Positions 1 through 10,554 of a stretch of 64,000 nt of DNA are shown here, piece by piece. The number at the start of each line of letters is the position of its first letter. The first letter of the stretch is position 1. The stretch is from contig JAVGWX010000002.1 in the NCBI GenBank assembly GCA_036924085.1, positions 52,206,105 through 52,270,104 on the forward strand. Direction: 5' to 3'. Under the pieces are notes generated by a model that ran no database searches, was not told where the DNA came from, and worked only from the letters and a program-made list of their open reading frames with translations. The translations under genes and the position numbers were made by a program. Source of the stretch: Ariolimax columbianus. Its lineage: Eukaryota > Mollusca > Gastropoda > Stylommatophora > Arionidae.

Positions 1-906
1 ACTCCACTGAAAAATCCACGATATGTCAGAAGGAAAGCGTGCTACTGACTGCCTTTCGTTAAGAGATCTCAGATAGCCGTCTCAAACTCGGGTAACTGTT
101 CCATCTACATTCTCATACATGAGGTTGTTGACCTATACACTCAGCTTTGTTCAACAACGAACCGACCTCTCACTTTAGCAAAGAAGTATCAACCTGATAT
201 CGCATTGCGTGTGGCAGGTCCATCACTATACACGAGGACATCCCTTCCGTGGGTGTTATCATTTATCATCTGGTTAACCTCGAGCAGTGCCCTTCCGTCT
301 CACAACCCTGCATTCCCTGCTAGGACTAAGCGGGTTAATCTTCTTCCTTAACTACTTTCTCTGTTGTGACCGAATTAAAAATAAAGAAAACGTTGTTGTC
401 TGTGATGGGTGTTGGAGACTTCATCGCGCTAGAATTCAGTTATTTCTGAGTTGCGGTGATTTGTTCCCTTCCTCGCCATCTTGCTTTTATTAACTGTCTA
501 TCGGGTAACCGTTTACAGCTCGATTGTTCTTGTCGATGTTGCACAAATCGACTCGTAGTGAGTTGAGTTAACTCTTGACTTTATAGTGGCGCTTCTAACA
601 TCATAATGCCTCCTGACTGTAGTACAGTACAAAACACCGCAGCAATGTTACCACTATGGGGATTACAGTGTCGATCCCCGCTTCGTTGGCCAGATTGCTG
701 TGACACATCATATTATAAATAAGCAAAGATTTATCCCTTGTGTTAAAAACATTTCAAGACAGAAAGTACAATGATTCAGTCATCTGACGATAATGCACCC
801 TGATCAACTATTACTACGCGCTTACAATACAAGAAGACCGTGTAGTGGAAATAGAGAGTGAAGCTGACGTATACAACTCTCTTTGATCCTAATCAAATTT
901 AAGCGC
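1..906. other. no gene seen
   Basis: Unique-looking sequence of mixed composition. The short open frames show no recognisable domain, signal peptide or repeat. I see nothing else in it. Confidence 0.5.
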
Positions 907-919
907 AAATCACTGTTTT

Positions 920-1282
920 GGCTTGGCTTGGCTTTGTTCGTTCTCAATCTCCTGCTACCAAACCCTGAAAGGGCTTAAGTAGCAGAATATAGTCCAGAGA
1001 ACGGAATGCTGTGTGTAGTAGTTTACACCTTGACTACGATATTTGTACCTTTCGGTCCAACACATCCGACTTCAGCAAGCATTTTTTAGTACCGGGTTAG
1101 CCTTCCCTCTTCGATCCATTCTTCTTAATCAGTCTGTCCTGTTGCAACCTGTTATCCAGGATCACCGCGTGGAGGTGTAGAAGGGTCTTGACAGCTCTGG
1201 TTCGCTGGCCCTGGCTCTAGCAGTCAGCTATGTGTCGCTGAATACTGCAGCTCATGCGCTGTTCAGCATCTTGATCCCTCCA
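920..1282 (-). mobile_element. SINE family A, full-length copy with 13-bp TSD
   Basis: This is one of at least five long copies of a roughly 350-bp retroposon. In its own orientation it starts GGGATCAAGATGCTGA and ends GAGATTGAGAACGAAC followed by a short tandem tail, here a repeated AAGCC motif. The direct repeat AAATCACTGTTTT flanks it at 907-919 and 1283-1295, which fixes both ends. The middle holds the block GCTGAAGTCGGATG that is also found in SINE family B. No protein is encoded. I see no convincing tRNA A/B box near the 5' end, so the origin of the head is open. Confidence 0.88.
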
Positions 1283-1295
1283 AAATCACTGTTTT

Positions 1296-1617
1296 AATTT
1301 CACTTTCATTACACCACTGTCTTCTATAAAGAGTACAATAAAAGTGTCTTTGATATTTGGTGTATGCAGCCTCGCACCCTCATGGATCGTGTGCAAAACG
1401 TTCTCCATCCCGGTGGAAGGGCGTGCCCAATTTCCTTGAACTAATTGCAGCAGAAAGTTGAGGACTCTATTTGGCTTATTTAGCCATATTCCGACTGATG
1501 CGAACAGTGAACGTTGACAAAATGGTCCTCATCAACTGCGATGAACGAACAACAGTGTAAATGGACATACGATATGAGTGGAAGCCTAGAACAATAATGC
1601 TTACAATGACAGATAGA
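1296..1617. other. no gene seen
   Basis: Spacer between the SINE and the 18-bp minisatellite. I see nothing recognisable. Confidence 0.45.
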
Positions 1618-2592
1618 ACACGTTAATCCTAAGAAACACATTTATCATAAGAAACACGTTTATCCCAAGAAACACGTTTATCTCAAGAAACACGTTTATC
1701 CCAAAGAAACACGTTTATCCCAAGAAACACTTTTATCCCAAGAAACATGTTTATCCCAAGAAACACGTTTATACCAAGAAACACGTTTATCCAAAGAAAC
1801 ACGTTTATCTCAAGAAGCACGTGTATCCCAAGAAACAAGTTTATCCCAAGAAACACATTTTCCCAAGAAACACGTTTATCCCAAGAAACACGTTTATCTC
1901 AAGAAGCACCTTTATCCCAAAAAACACGTTTATCCCAAGAAATAAGTTTATCCCAAGAAACACGTTTTCCCAAGAAAAACGTTTATCCCAAGAAACACGT
2001 TTATCTCAAGAAACACGTTTATCTCAAGAAAGACGTTTATCTTAAGAAACACGTTTATCCCAAGAAACACGTTTATCCAAAAGAAATAAGTTTATCCCAA
2101 GAAACACGTTTTCCCAAGAAAAACGTTTATCGAAAGAAACATGTTTATTTCAAGAAACACTTTTATCTCAAGAAACACGTTTATCATAAAAAACACGTTT
2201 ACCTCAAGAAACACGTTTATCTCAAGAAACACGTTTATCCCAAAGAAACACGTTTATCCCAAGAAACACTTTTATCCCAAGAAACATGTTTATCCCAAGA
2301 AACACGTTTATACCAAGAAACACGTTTATCCAAAGAAACACGTTTATCTCAAGAAGCACGTGTATCCCAAGAAACAAGTTTATCCCAAGAAACACATTTT
2401 CCCAAGAAACACGTTTATCCCAAGAAACACGTTTATCTCAAGAAGCACCTTTATCCCAAAAAACACGTTTATCCCAAGAAATAAGTTTATCCCAAGAAAC
2501 ACGTTTTCCCAAGAAAAACGTTTATCCCAAGAAACACGTTTATCTCAAGAAAGACGTGTATCTTAAGAAACACGTTTATCCCAAGAAAGACA
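1618..2592. repeat. 18-bp minisatellite with higher-order duplication
   Basis: About 54 tandem copies of an 18-bp unit (CACGTTTATCCCAAGAAA), with point variants and occasional 1-bp shifts. A block starting near 1742 recurs almost identically from near 2281, an offset of 539 bp, so part of the array was recently duplicated as a unit. Open frames crossing it are by-products of the period being a multiple of three. Confidence 0.95.
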
Positions 2593-2755
2593 ACTTGAGC
2601 CGAACACAACACTTAACAGCACAAGTTAGTAAGTACAGATGTGCTGTTTGAAGCAGAAAGTCAAGCAAAATGTCCCATTCCTGCTTATTTGTCCTCTGAA
2701 AGTTTTAACAAATTAAAATATCACGAATTGAATTTTAATTTTCGTCTTCGCCACA

Positions 2756-2856
2756 CTCTTCTTCTTCCTCTTTTTTCTTATTCTACTTCTTCTTCTTTTC
2801 TTCTTCTTCTTCTTCTTCTTCTTCTTCTTCTTCTTCTTCTTCTTCTTCTTCTTCCG
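2756..2856. repeat. (CTT)n microsatellite
   Basis: Impure then pure CTT/TTC repeat. It resembles the (GAA)n tails of the LINE and SINE A copies in this window, but no element body is attached. Confidence 0.95.
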
Positions 2857-2879
2857 CATGTTCATTGCTTTGACCTTTA

Positions 2880-3479
2880 ATTTTTTGCCACAGATCTTAT
2901 TTCTTTCCTGTCAAGTTATTTCTGGCCTTTCTCCAATATGATGTTCGTTTTTAAGATTGGCCAAAAAAAAACATAAGTAATCTTTCTTATGCAATTCTCC
3001 TGCAACTTGTAACACTTTGTTGTTCTCTTAAAATAAATTCCACACCACTTGTCTTTAGCAACCTTACCGAAAAGGTCAAGGTTGTTGTTTCAATAACACG
3101 ATAGTGAGAACATTAAGAGTTACATAAGTGACGGCACAGAAAATCTGATAAAATAATCTATAAGACGCATTTTTCAACAACAGCCGCAGGGTTTCTTTTT
3201 TTAGAAGGTGTAAACAATATTTTCAGCCATCTTCACGTATACATCAGACAAGAAGGAAACACACACGAGAAGAAAAAGCAAAGATAACAATGTGTCTGCA
3301 GAGACATGCCAACGCGAGATTTGGGTGAGATTAGAACCTGGAGAATATTACGTTAGACGGAATTATGTCGTTGAGAAACGTGTTTCTGGATAACTGCCAT
3401 CATTGGAAGAGCTCTGTCTGAAACATGTTTGCGGGAGACCGCCATAGAAGAAAAACTAAATTTAATGTCAGGAATTAAT
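2880..3479. other. no gene seen
   Basis: AT-rich sequence without a recognisable gene or repeat. Confidence 0.45.
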
Positions 3480-3915
3480 GTTGCAAAATAACGTATGAGA
3501 TTTACGGATTAATGCAGAAAAGTAGAGTAAATGCTCAGAGGATATGGGTAGAAAAATAAAGTATGAGCTAGGGAGATTTTTGTAGGAATATAAAGTTTGT
3601 GCTCAGGGAATAGATAAGGAAAAAATTAATTATGAGCACATGGGATTAATGAAAACAAAACATATTTTAGCTCAGGGGATTAATGAAGAAAAATAAAGTA
3701 ATAGCTCTGAGAAATAGCGAAGATAAATAATGTATGAGTTCGTGCAATTAAGGAAAAAAATAATGTTTTAGGTCAGGGGATTAATGTTGAAAAATAAAAT
3801 AAAAACTCAGGTGCTTAATGCAGAAAAAAAATTAAATAAGAGCTCTGGGAAATAGCGAAGGTAAATAATGTATGAGTTCATGCAATTAAGGCAGAAAAAT
3901 AATGTTTTAGCTCAG
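3480..3915. repeat. degenerate tandem repeat
   Basis: Diverged units built around GCTCAGGGGATTAATG, each followed by an A-rich stretch and a TATGAG motif. Period and copy number are blurred by indels. It abuts the start of the dead LINE. Confidence 0.7.
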
Positions 3916-3959
3916 TTTAATGTAGTGGGGAACTTCAATCGCTCGAGGGTGAACTATCA

Positions 3960-5350
3960 GATACCAGAAAATTGGCAGAGAGAGAACAATCAACGGAAGC
4001 GAACATCGTTTTCAAAGAAATCACTCGAAAATATATTTTAAAACTTTCAATCAGACAATGGAAACAAAAAACAGAATATCTCAACCTAGATAGTGAGGGA
4101 AACAAACGTTGCAAACAAGCTAGAGCACTGAACAATACTACAGAAGAATACTTCAGCAAGCAAATTACAATCAAGCATGGTGATCTTTTGCAAACAAAAA
4201 ACTTCTTTTTCGTTCGTTCTCAAACTCCCGCTGACAAGCCCTAAAAAGGGCTTTGCATGTAGTATGATGTTGTCCGAAGAACGTAATGCGTTGTGTCATA
4301 GTTTACAGCTTGAATGCGATATTTGCACTATTCGGTCCACACATCCAACTTCATCATGGATTATTAGGTACCGTGTTAGCCTTCCATTTTCGATCCATTC
4401 TACTTAGCCAGTCTGCTCTGTTGCAGCTTGTTATCCAGGATCACCACTTGAAGGTGTAGAAGGGTCTTAGCAGCTCTGGTTCGCTGGCCCTAACGTTACA
4501 AAGCTGTAACTGCACTTATGGAGCACTGTGCTACTGCAAACCACGTGGAAGTTACAACAGACAACCGCAAAACTATCATTCACGAAGAACAACAACAAAA
4601 ACCATAACAACGCAAGTATTTTATGCAGAAGAGTACATTATGGCAAATTTTTAAAAGGACGACATATTGGTGGCAGTTAAGTCAATAAAAAACAAACAAT
4701 CACCAGGAAAAGATATGATAAGAAATTAAATGTTAATAAGCCTGGTCACACCAGCAAAAAATAAACCCCTGGCAGTGCTAGACTGCAGTTGGAGAAAGGG
4801 AATTGTAACGCAGACACTGAAAGAGGCCCTATTGATAGTTATTCCGAAGAAAGATAAAAGACGTAACAGATCCACATGGCTGCAGGCATAACCTATCTAA
4901 AGTAAGCCCTGCTTCAGGTCTATCAGTTCATTTAGTTGTGTGGGAAAACAGACGGAAAGCATGATCAAAACCAGACTGTGGTATTTGGAAGAAAAACACA
5001 TTTTAATTCCACAGAAAACTGTTTTCAGACAACAGCAATCAACTGAAGATTAAATAATTCACATTGCCCAGGACATTGAAGATGGCTCCCGAGTAATAAA
5101 ATATTTACCGGTGGTTTGTGTGGATTTAGAAAAAGCGTTCCATAAGGTGTCATAAGACGGATTGAAAGTCAAGCTGCTCAGAAGACAAGTCTGCTGAAAA
5201 ACGCACAAATGAATCAGTGGCTATCTCGAAAGATGGAAAAGACCTGGAAAAGACTAGCAGAAAGAGAACGCTAGAGCAGGGATCACCCAGGATTGTGTCC
5301 TGTCACTCACGTTGTTCCTCAAATATATAAATGATAAAACAGAGAACTTT
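3960..5350 (+). pseudogene. I-like LINE relic, linker and RT half
   Basis: Broken frames match, in order, the linker and reverse transcriptase of the intact LINE at 10555-14049. Visible matches include MAEREQSTEANI against MAEREKSMEANI, SPGKD, a decayed PISLLSCVGK region, a VDLEKAF catalytic block and a YIND motif near 5330. Stop codons and frameshifts are frequent, so the copy is dead. A scrap just upstream (VGNFN near 3930) may be the endonuclease GDFN motif left by an internal deletion. SINE A interrupts it at 4197-4495. The rest of the element resumes beyond 7380. Confidence 0.85.
4197..4495 (-). mobile_element. SINE family A copy, 5' truncated
   Basis: Same family as 920-1282 but lacking about 50 bp of the head. 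It sits inside the LINE linker: the host frame reads GDLLQT on one side and KAVTALMEH on the other, matching continuous sequence in the intact LINE. No clean TSD could be defined. Confidence 0.85.
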
Positions 5351-5388
5351 CCAAAAAGTGAACACAGCTCAGTCTTAACAAATAAATT

Positions 5389-5454
5389 GGTCCAGTTTTG
5401 TTTCCGCAAGGGTCCAGTTCTGTTTCCGCAAGGGTCCAGTTCTGTTTCCACAAG
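5389..5454. repeat. 22-bp repeat, three copies
   Basis: Three near-identical units beginning GGTCCAGTTCTGTTTCC lie just past the RT motif of the dead LINE. Confidence 0.9.
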
Positions 5455-5719
5455 GCCAAGGGGTGCACCGATGCTTTATTTGCCATAAGACAGATGTGCG
5501 AGAAAACGATTGAAGACGGTTAGAATTTCAACTTAGCATTTATCTACCAAGAGAAATAGAGTTGACAGAAATAGACTGTGAGTGAGGATGGAGAAATATG
5601 AGATACGAGGCTATTTAGCTGCCAGCATGAGAGCTTTGTATCGACGGGACGAGATTGTGGTGCGTAGAGAGGACGATGTTACGGAGGAGTTTCCAATCAC
5701 CAAGAGTGTGTGCCAGAGA

Positions 5720-6660
5720 TTAACTTAACTTAACGTCTTTATGCTGGTTTAGAAGACTGCAGAGTCTGTATACAACCACTTTCATTTACATTAACGTGCT
5801 CTAAAAGCTATGCGCATCCAATCTATTCTTAAAAGCATTATTTGTCCCTGCCCCCACTACTTCCTGTGGCAATGCAATCCACGCATTCACCACTCTCTGG
5901 CTAAAAAATATTTCCTAATATCTAATCTGGACCTTTCTTTAGTTAATTTGTAGCTATGCCCTCTTGTTCTTGTTGGGGGTTGAATTTTTTTAAAAACTTA
6001 TTATAGTCTAATTTATCCGTCCCTTTGATTATCTTATAAACCTGTATTAAGTCACCTCGAATTCTTCTCTCTTCTAGACACCGTAGGTCGGGTTTTCTGA
6101 GTCTTTCCTCATAACTGTAATTCTGGAATCCCACTATCAGCTTTGTCGCTCATTTGTGTATCCTTTCCAGCATGTTTATATCCCCTCTACGATAAGTACT
6201 CCACATCTTTACACAGTACTCTAATCTAGGTCTAACTAATGCTTTATACAGTTTGACTATCACTTCCTGGCTCCTATGTTTAATATTTCTTTTCAACATA
6301 CCTAACATTGCATTTGCCTTTTTTACTGCTACCTGGACTTGCTCACTCACCTTACCTGTATGATCTATTATAACCCCTAGATCCCTTTCCTTATCTATCT
6401 TTCTAATATTGTTCTCGCCCATCCTGTAATTATGTTCCATATTGGATTTACGCAGGTGGATGACTGTACATTTATCTACATTAAACTCCATTTGCCAGCT
6501 TACAGACCATTCTAGAATTTTATCAACATCTCGCCTCAATATATCCACTTCTGCTTTAGATGAGACACTACCGCATAGTTTTGTATCATCAGCAAATTTT
6601 GCAATCATGGATCCCATATCAATGTCCAGATCGTTTATATATATCAAGACCACTCAAAGT
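5720..6660 (-). pseudogene. CR1-like LINE fragment, RT C-terminal half and 3' end
   Basis: On the minus strand the fragment begins with YINDLDIDMGS and FADDTKLCG (RT catalytic box). It continues through WQMEFNVDKC, ERDLGV and RPRLEYC, then, after a stop, the terminal ERLRKPDL...RRIRGDLIQVYKI block typical of CR1/L2-type elements. The 3' end near 5720 is a run of TTAAC/GTTAA units serving as the tail. Two or more stops make it dead. It is inserted in the I-like LINE relic. Short 3'-end relatives occur at 33718-33780 and 34868-35045. Confidence 0.88.
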
Positions 6661-6939
6661 ACTCCCAACTGCCTTTCAACATTTATATGGACACAATTGT
6701 GTCTGAGGTCTTTTAGATTGCCACACACGACCCGGATTATAATTCCATATATAAATTGTTATCTATAGATGACTAGTGCTTCGCATATGCAGACGAACTG
6801 AAACTTTAAAATCACTTAGCTGGGTTAGACACAACCTGGGATACGTATGGTATGTGCATCAACACGCCTGATGACAACTGTAAAGTTGGACAGAACTGAG
6901 GGCCTGCTTAGCCTAAGCCTTCAGAACGTGGATTTCCAT

Positions 6940-7130
6940 CAAGCTCGGAAGGTCAGGTATGGAAGTAACATCTCCAGCAAGCTCGGAAGGTCAGGTATGG
7001 TAGTAACATCTCCAGCAAGCTCGGAAGGTCAGGTATGGAAGTAACATCTCCAGCAAGCTCGGAAGGTCAGGTATGGAAGTATCATCTCCAGCAAGCTCGG
7101 AAGGCCAGGTATGGAAGTAACATCTCCAGC
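6940..7130. repeat. 38-bp tandem repeat, five copies
   Basis: Units contain AAGCTCGGAAGGTCAGGTAT followed by GGAAGTAACATCTCCAGC, with one or two substitutions between copies. Confidence 0.92.
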
Positions 7131-7618
7131 TACGATATGAGATACTAGCGAATATCCGCCGGTGTTTCTAGGAGAGACAGATTGAGGAACGAGGACATTC
7201 GAAAAAGGGTCGGTACCATTCCGAACACATGTCCAGGCAGAAGGCACCTTGGTTGGGTCATCTCATGAGTATGTCCCCTGATCAGCTCCCCCTACGACCT
7301 TGCAATGTCCGACAAGCCGGCTCCCGAGCAAGACGGTTACTGAGGGGAAGGTAAAAGGGAGGAGGAGTTGGGGGTCACATGAAAGTGTATTAAATAAGTT
7401 GTTCTCTTTATGTGTGAGACCAGTCCTAGAATATGGTAGTGCATCATGGGCAGCTGCAGCCAAATCAAACTTTGACAAAATCAATAGCAATTCAAACAAT
7501 GCGAATCATAATTTGGGGCATGAGGACCACGGCCATTACTGAATTGAACACAATTACGAACCTGCAACCAATGAAGGGTGGACGGGACAGCGGAGCCTAA
7601 CAACTAGGTAAGAAATTC

Positions 7619-7872
7619 AGATAGACTATCCAATGTACCAGATAGACTATGTAATGTACCAGATAGACTATCCAATGTACCAGATAGACTATCCAATGTA
7701 CCAGATAGACTATGTAATGTACCAGATAGACTATCCAATGTACCAGATAGACTATCCAATGTACCAGATATACTATCCAATGTACCAGATAGACTATGTA
7801 ATGTACCAGATAGACTATCCAATGTACCAGATAGACTATCCAATGTACCAGATAGACTATCCAATGTACCAG
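7619..7872. repeat. 21-bp minisatellite born inside LINE coding sequence
   Basis: About twelve copies of a 21-bp unit (ATGTACCAGATAGACTATCC plus A) that translates as MYQIDYP on the + strand. The last copy runs into MYQRINGLG, matching PPMYQRLNNLG of the intact LINE, so the unit derives from the DPPMYQR codons. Confidence 0.93.
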
Positions 7873-8636
7873 AGAATAAATGGGCTTGGAAGGGTAAGAC
7901 TCAAATAGAATAACTCTGAAGCATCAGTGAAAGAAAAGTGGAGAACAGATCCTATCAATGGAACATCACAAATAAGACCTATGCACACTACACACATGCT
8001 TCCCCATTGGAGAAAACAGCGCTTCCTAGAGCTAATGGAAAACATTCTTTGCATTGGGAAAAAACAGAAAAGAAACAGAAAGTCATAGTTGTAAAACACT
8101 TAAAGAATCACTGCCCAAGCAACACCTGTATCCATGCATTTACAGATGGATCAGCATCAAATGCAACAGATAATGGAAGTGGAACATTCTTTCTTAGCCT
8201 AAAAAACAGTACGCAAAGACAGCTATCAGCGACGACTGAAACATTTTCAAATGACTTCAGAGCATAGGCCTTGAAAACTGCAGTAGAATTAAAAGGACGG
8301 AGAAACAAATTGTACTCTTCAGTAATTGTGGTACTGGAAAGCCAAATAATACTGACTTTAAGAGCGATAGTAAATAAACTATATTAGAGGTTCAGGAGAG
8401 TTGTGATACAGTAGATTCCATCTCATTGTGATATGTATTGCAATAAATAGGTTTACAGACTGCCAAGAGATGGTGGAAAGCTACCTCAACCTGATACAGG
8501 TATACCTTATTGAGAGTCCAATGGATTTATCAGGTGTAGATACAGAAACAAATTGGAAGGAGATCACACATGTCATCAATCAAATACATATTACCAGCTA
8601 AACAAAGGTGAGCAGTTAGTAATTGTTAGACTCCGC

Positions 8637-8952
8637 ACAGCCCACAACAGACTGAGATACCACACAGCCCACAACCGACTGAGACACCACACAGCCCACA
8701 ACCGACTGAGACACCACACAGCCCACGACAGACTGAGACACCACACATCCCACAACAGACTGAGACACCACACAACCCACAACAGACTGAGACACCACAC
8801 AGCCCACAACAGACTGAGACACCACACAACCCACAACAGACTGAGACACCACACAGCCCACAACAGACTGAGACACCACACAACCCACAACAGACTGAGA
8901 AACCACACAGCCCACGACAGACTGAGACACCACACAGCCCACAATAGACTGA
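8637..8952. repeat. 27-bp minisatellite born inside LINE coding sequence
   Basis: Twelve copies of a 27-bp unit translating as HTAHNRLRH (variants HTTHNRLRH and HTSHNRLRH). The first copy continues VIVRLRTAHNRLRYH, homologous to VVVFRLRTGHNRLRYH in the intact LINE. Central units alternate A and T variants, suggesting a 54-bp higher-order unit. Confidence 0.94.
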
Positions 8953-9139
8953 GCCCCGTTCAAATAAACAAGGAATAGGACACAGAGATCAACGAATGTG
9001 GGCACTGGCACAATAACTGCTGATCATCTGCTACAAAGGTGCCCAACATACGAGGAACAGAGAAAGCACGCGTGGCTATCGCCGTAACCACTCTTGGATG
9101 GACAGCTTGATGGACATACCCCTGGTTAACCGATGCTTT

Positions 9140-9548
9140 CTTTAGATATATTCAAGAATTCCTCTTCTGTTTCGTGTCTTCTTACGTTCTACCATGTTGT
9201 AGCCAAGTGTCATGGTATGAATGTCTTTCGCCTCTCTCTTGGTTCGAGTAACATTTGTTCCCATTTTACGGCATATCTCATTTACAGTGTCTATCCACCT
9301 TTTCCTCGGTCTACCTCTCGCCCTTCTTCCTGATGTTCTCCTGTAGAAAGTTGCACGAACAATATGGTCCGGTTGCATTCTCACAATGTGGCCAAACCCA
9401 TTCCTTCTCTGTTGCTCTTTGTACTGTAGGCAGGGAATTGTTCCAACCTTCTCCCGAATATCCATTTTTGTGATTCTATCTCTTCTGGTGTTGTTAGTGA
9501 TCTTTCGTAGACATCGCATTTCGCAGGTGACCAACTTTCGTTCCTGAT
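9140..9548 (-). pseudogene. RTE-like LINE 3' fragment
   Basis: One open frame of about 130 codons on the minus strand carries CEMRCLRKI, TRRDRITKMDIREKVG, GFGHIVRM and GRRARGRPRKRW. This is the post-RT C-terminal domain of RTE-type non-LTR elements. Neither endonuclease nor RT catalytic motifs are present. Its 5' side abuts the GAA/TTC array at 9549, and its 3' side lies on the end of the I-like relic. It is a 5'-truncated insertion. Confidence 0.85.
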
Positions 9549-9549
9549 A

Positions 9550-9580
<31 letters not shown>

Positions 9581-9642
9581 AAGAAGAAGAAGAAGAAGAA
9601 GAAGAAGAAGAAGAAGAAGAAAAAGAAGAAGAAGAAGAAACC
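9549..9642. repeat. (GAA)n microsatellite
   Basis: Almost pure AAG/GAA repeat. It lies on the 3' side of the I-like relic as that strand reads, and could be the expanded (GAA)n tail of that element, but the RTE fragment intervenes. Confidence 0.95.
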
Positions 9643-9954
9643 CTAATCTATTTATTTGGGTATTCCACATACTCTCAGAATCTTAAAGTGATGAGTTATC
9701 ATCCATGAGGACAGACATTCCGCTTAGTCTAAAAATGCAGTCAACAACCACCTTCAGATTTTAGGTACACAACGTCTAAGTAGCTGGCATAGTGATCATT
9801 TTCCCCAAGCAGTTCTATAGAGACCAAATGAGCAGGACTAAAATATTACATTACCTTATCTTCGCATCTTTCTCCTAACCACCTCTAAACAATACTGTCC
9901 ATTAGTCCTGTCAAAAAAAATTCCCAGGCCAAGGCACATGCTCATTATCATGCA

Positions 9955-10554
9955 TAGACCAGGATCAGGATCCAATCTGTTCTACTAGATCAAGACCCAA
10001 GCTGTTTCATGAGACAGACCAGGATCCAATCTGTTCCACTAAACCAACACCAGGATCCAATCTATTCCACTAAACTAACACTAGGATCCAATATGTAATA
10101 CTAGTTCAACACCAGGATCAAATCGGTTCTACTAGATCAACACCAGGATCCAATCTGTTCTACTAGATCAACACCAGGATCCAATCTGTTCTATTAGATC
10201 AACACCAGGATCCAATCTGTTCTACTAGATCAACACCCGGATCCAATCTATTCTACTAGATCAACACACGGATCCAATCTGTTCTACTAGATCAACACCA
10301 GGATCCAATCTATTCTACTAGATCAACACCAGGATTCAATCTGTTCTACTAGATCAACACCAGGATCCAATCTGTTCTACTAGATCAACACCAGGATCCA
10401 ATCTGTTCTACTAGATCAACACCAGAATCCAATCTGTTCTACTAGATCAACACCAGGATCCAATCTATTCTACTAGATCAACACGAGGATCCAATCTGTT
10501 CTACTAGATCAACACCAGGATCCAATCTGTTCTACTAGATCAACACCAGGATCC
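9955..10554. repeat. 31-bp minisatellite, left segment
   Basis: Tandem 31-bp units (GATCAACACCAGGATCCAAT followed by CTGTTCTACTA). Leftmost copies are diverged and inner copies nearly identical. The final 14 bp (10541-10554) recur at 14050-14063 as the TSD of the inserted LINE. Confidence 0.95.

Larger units (their letters stand above)
7380..9155 (+). pseudogene. I-like LINE relic, thumb, RNase H and C-terminal half
   Basis: Continuation of the relic at 3960-5350. Matches to the intact LINE, in order: RPVLEYG...AAKSNFDKIN; LQPM...RRD-like; PMYQRINGLG; the RNase H start HAFTDGSASNATDNGSG with FSNDFRA; YYQLNKGEQLVIVRLRT; the C-terminal DHLLQRCPTYEEQ; and the final DAFFRYI. Frames are broken by stops and shifts. 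Two minisatellites (7619-7872 and 8637-8952) have grown inside the coding sequence, separating blocks that are contiguous in the intact element. The 3' end is overrun by an RTE fragment from about 9140. Confidence 0.87.

Noticed and set aside
1747..2651. Lys/Arg-rich frames in the 18-bp array
   Set aside because: Period-driven frames. The same array is open in several frames with different repeats of the same peptide.
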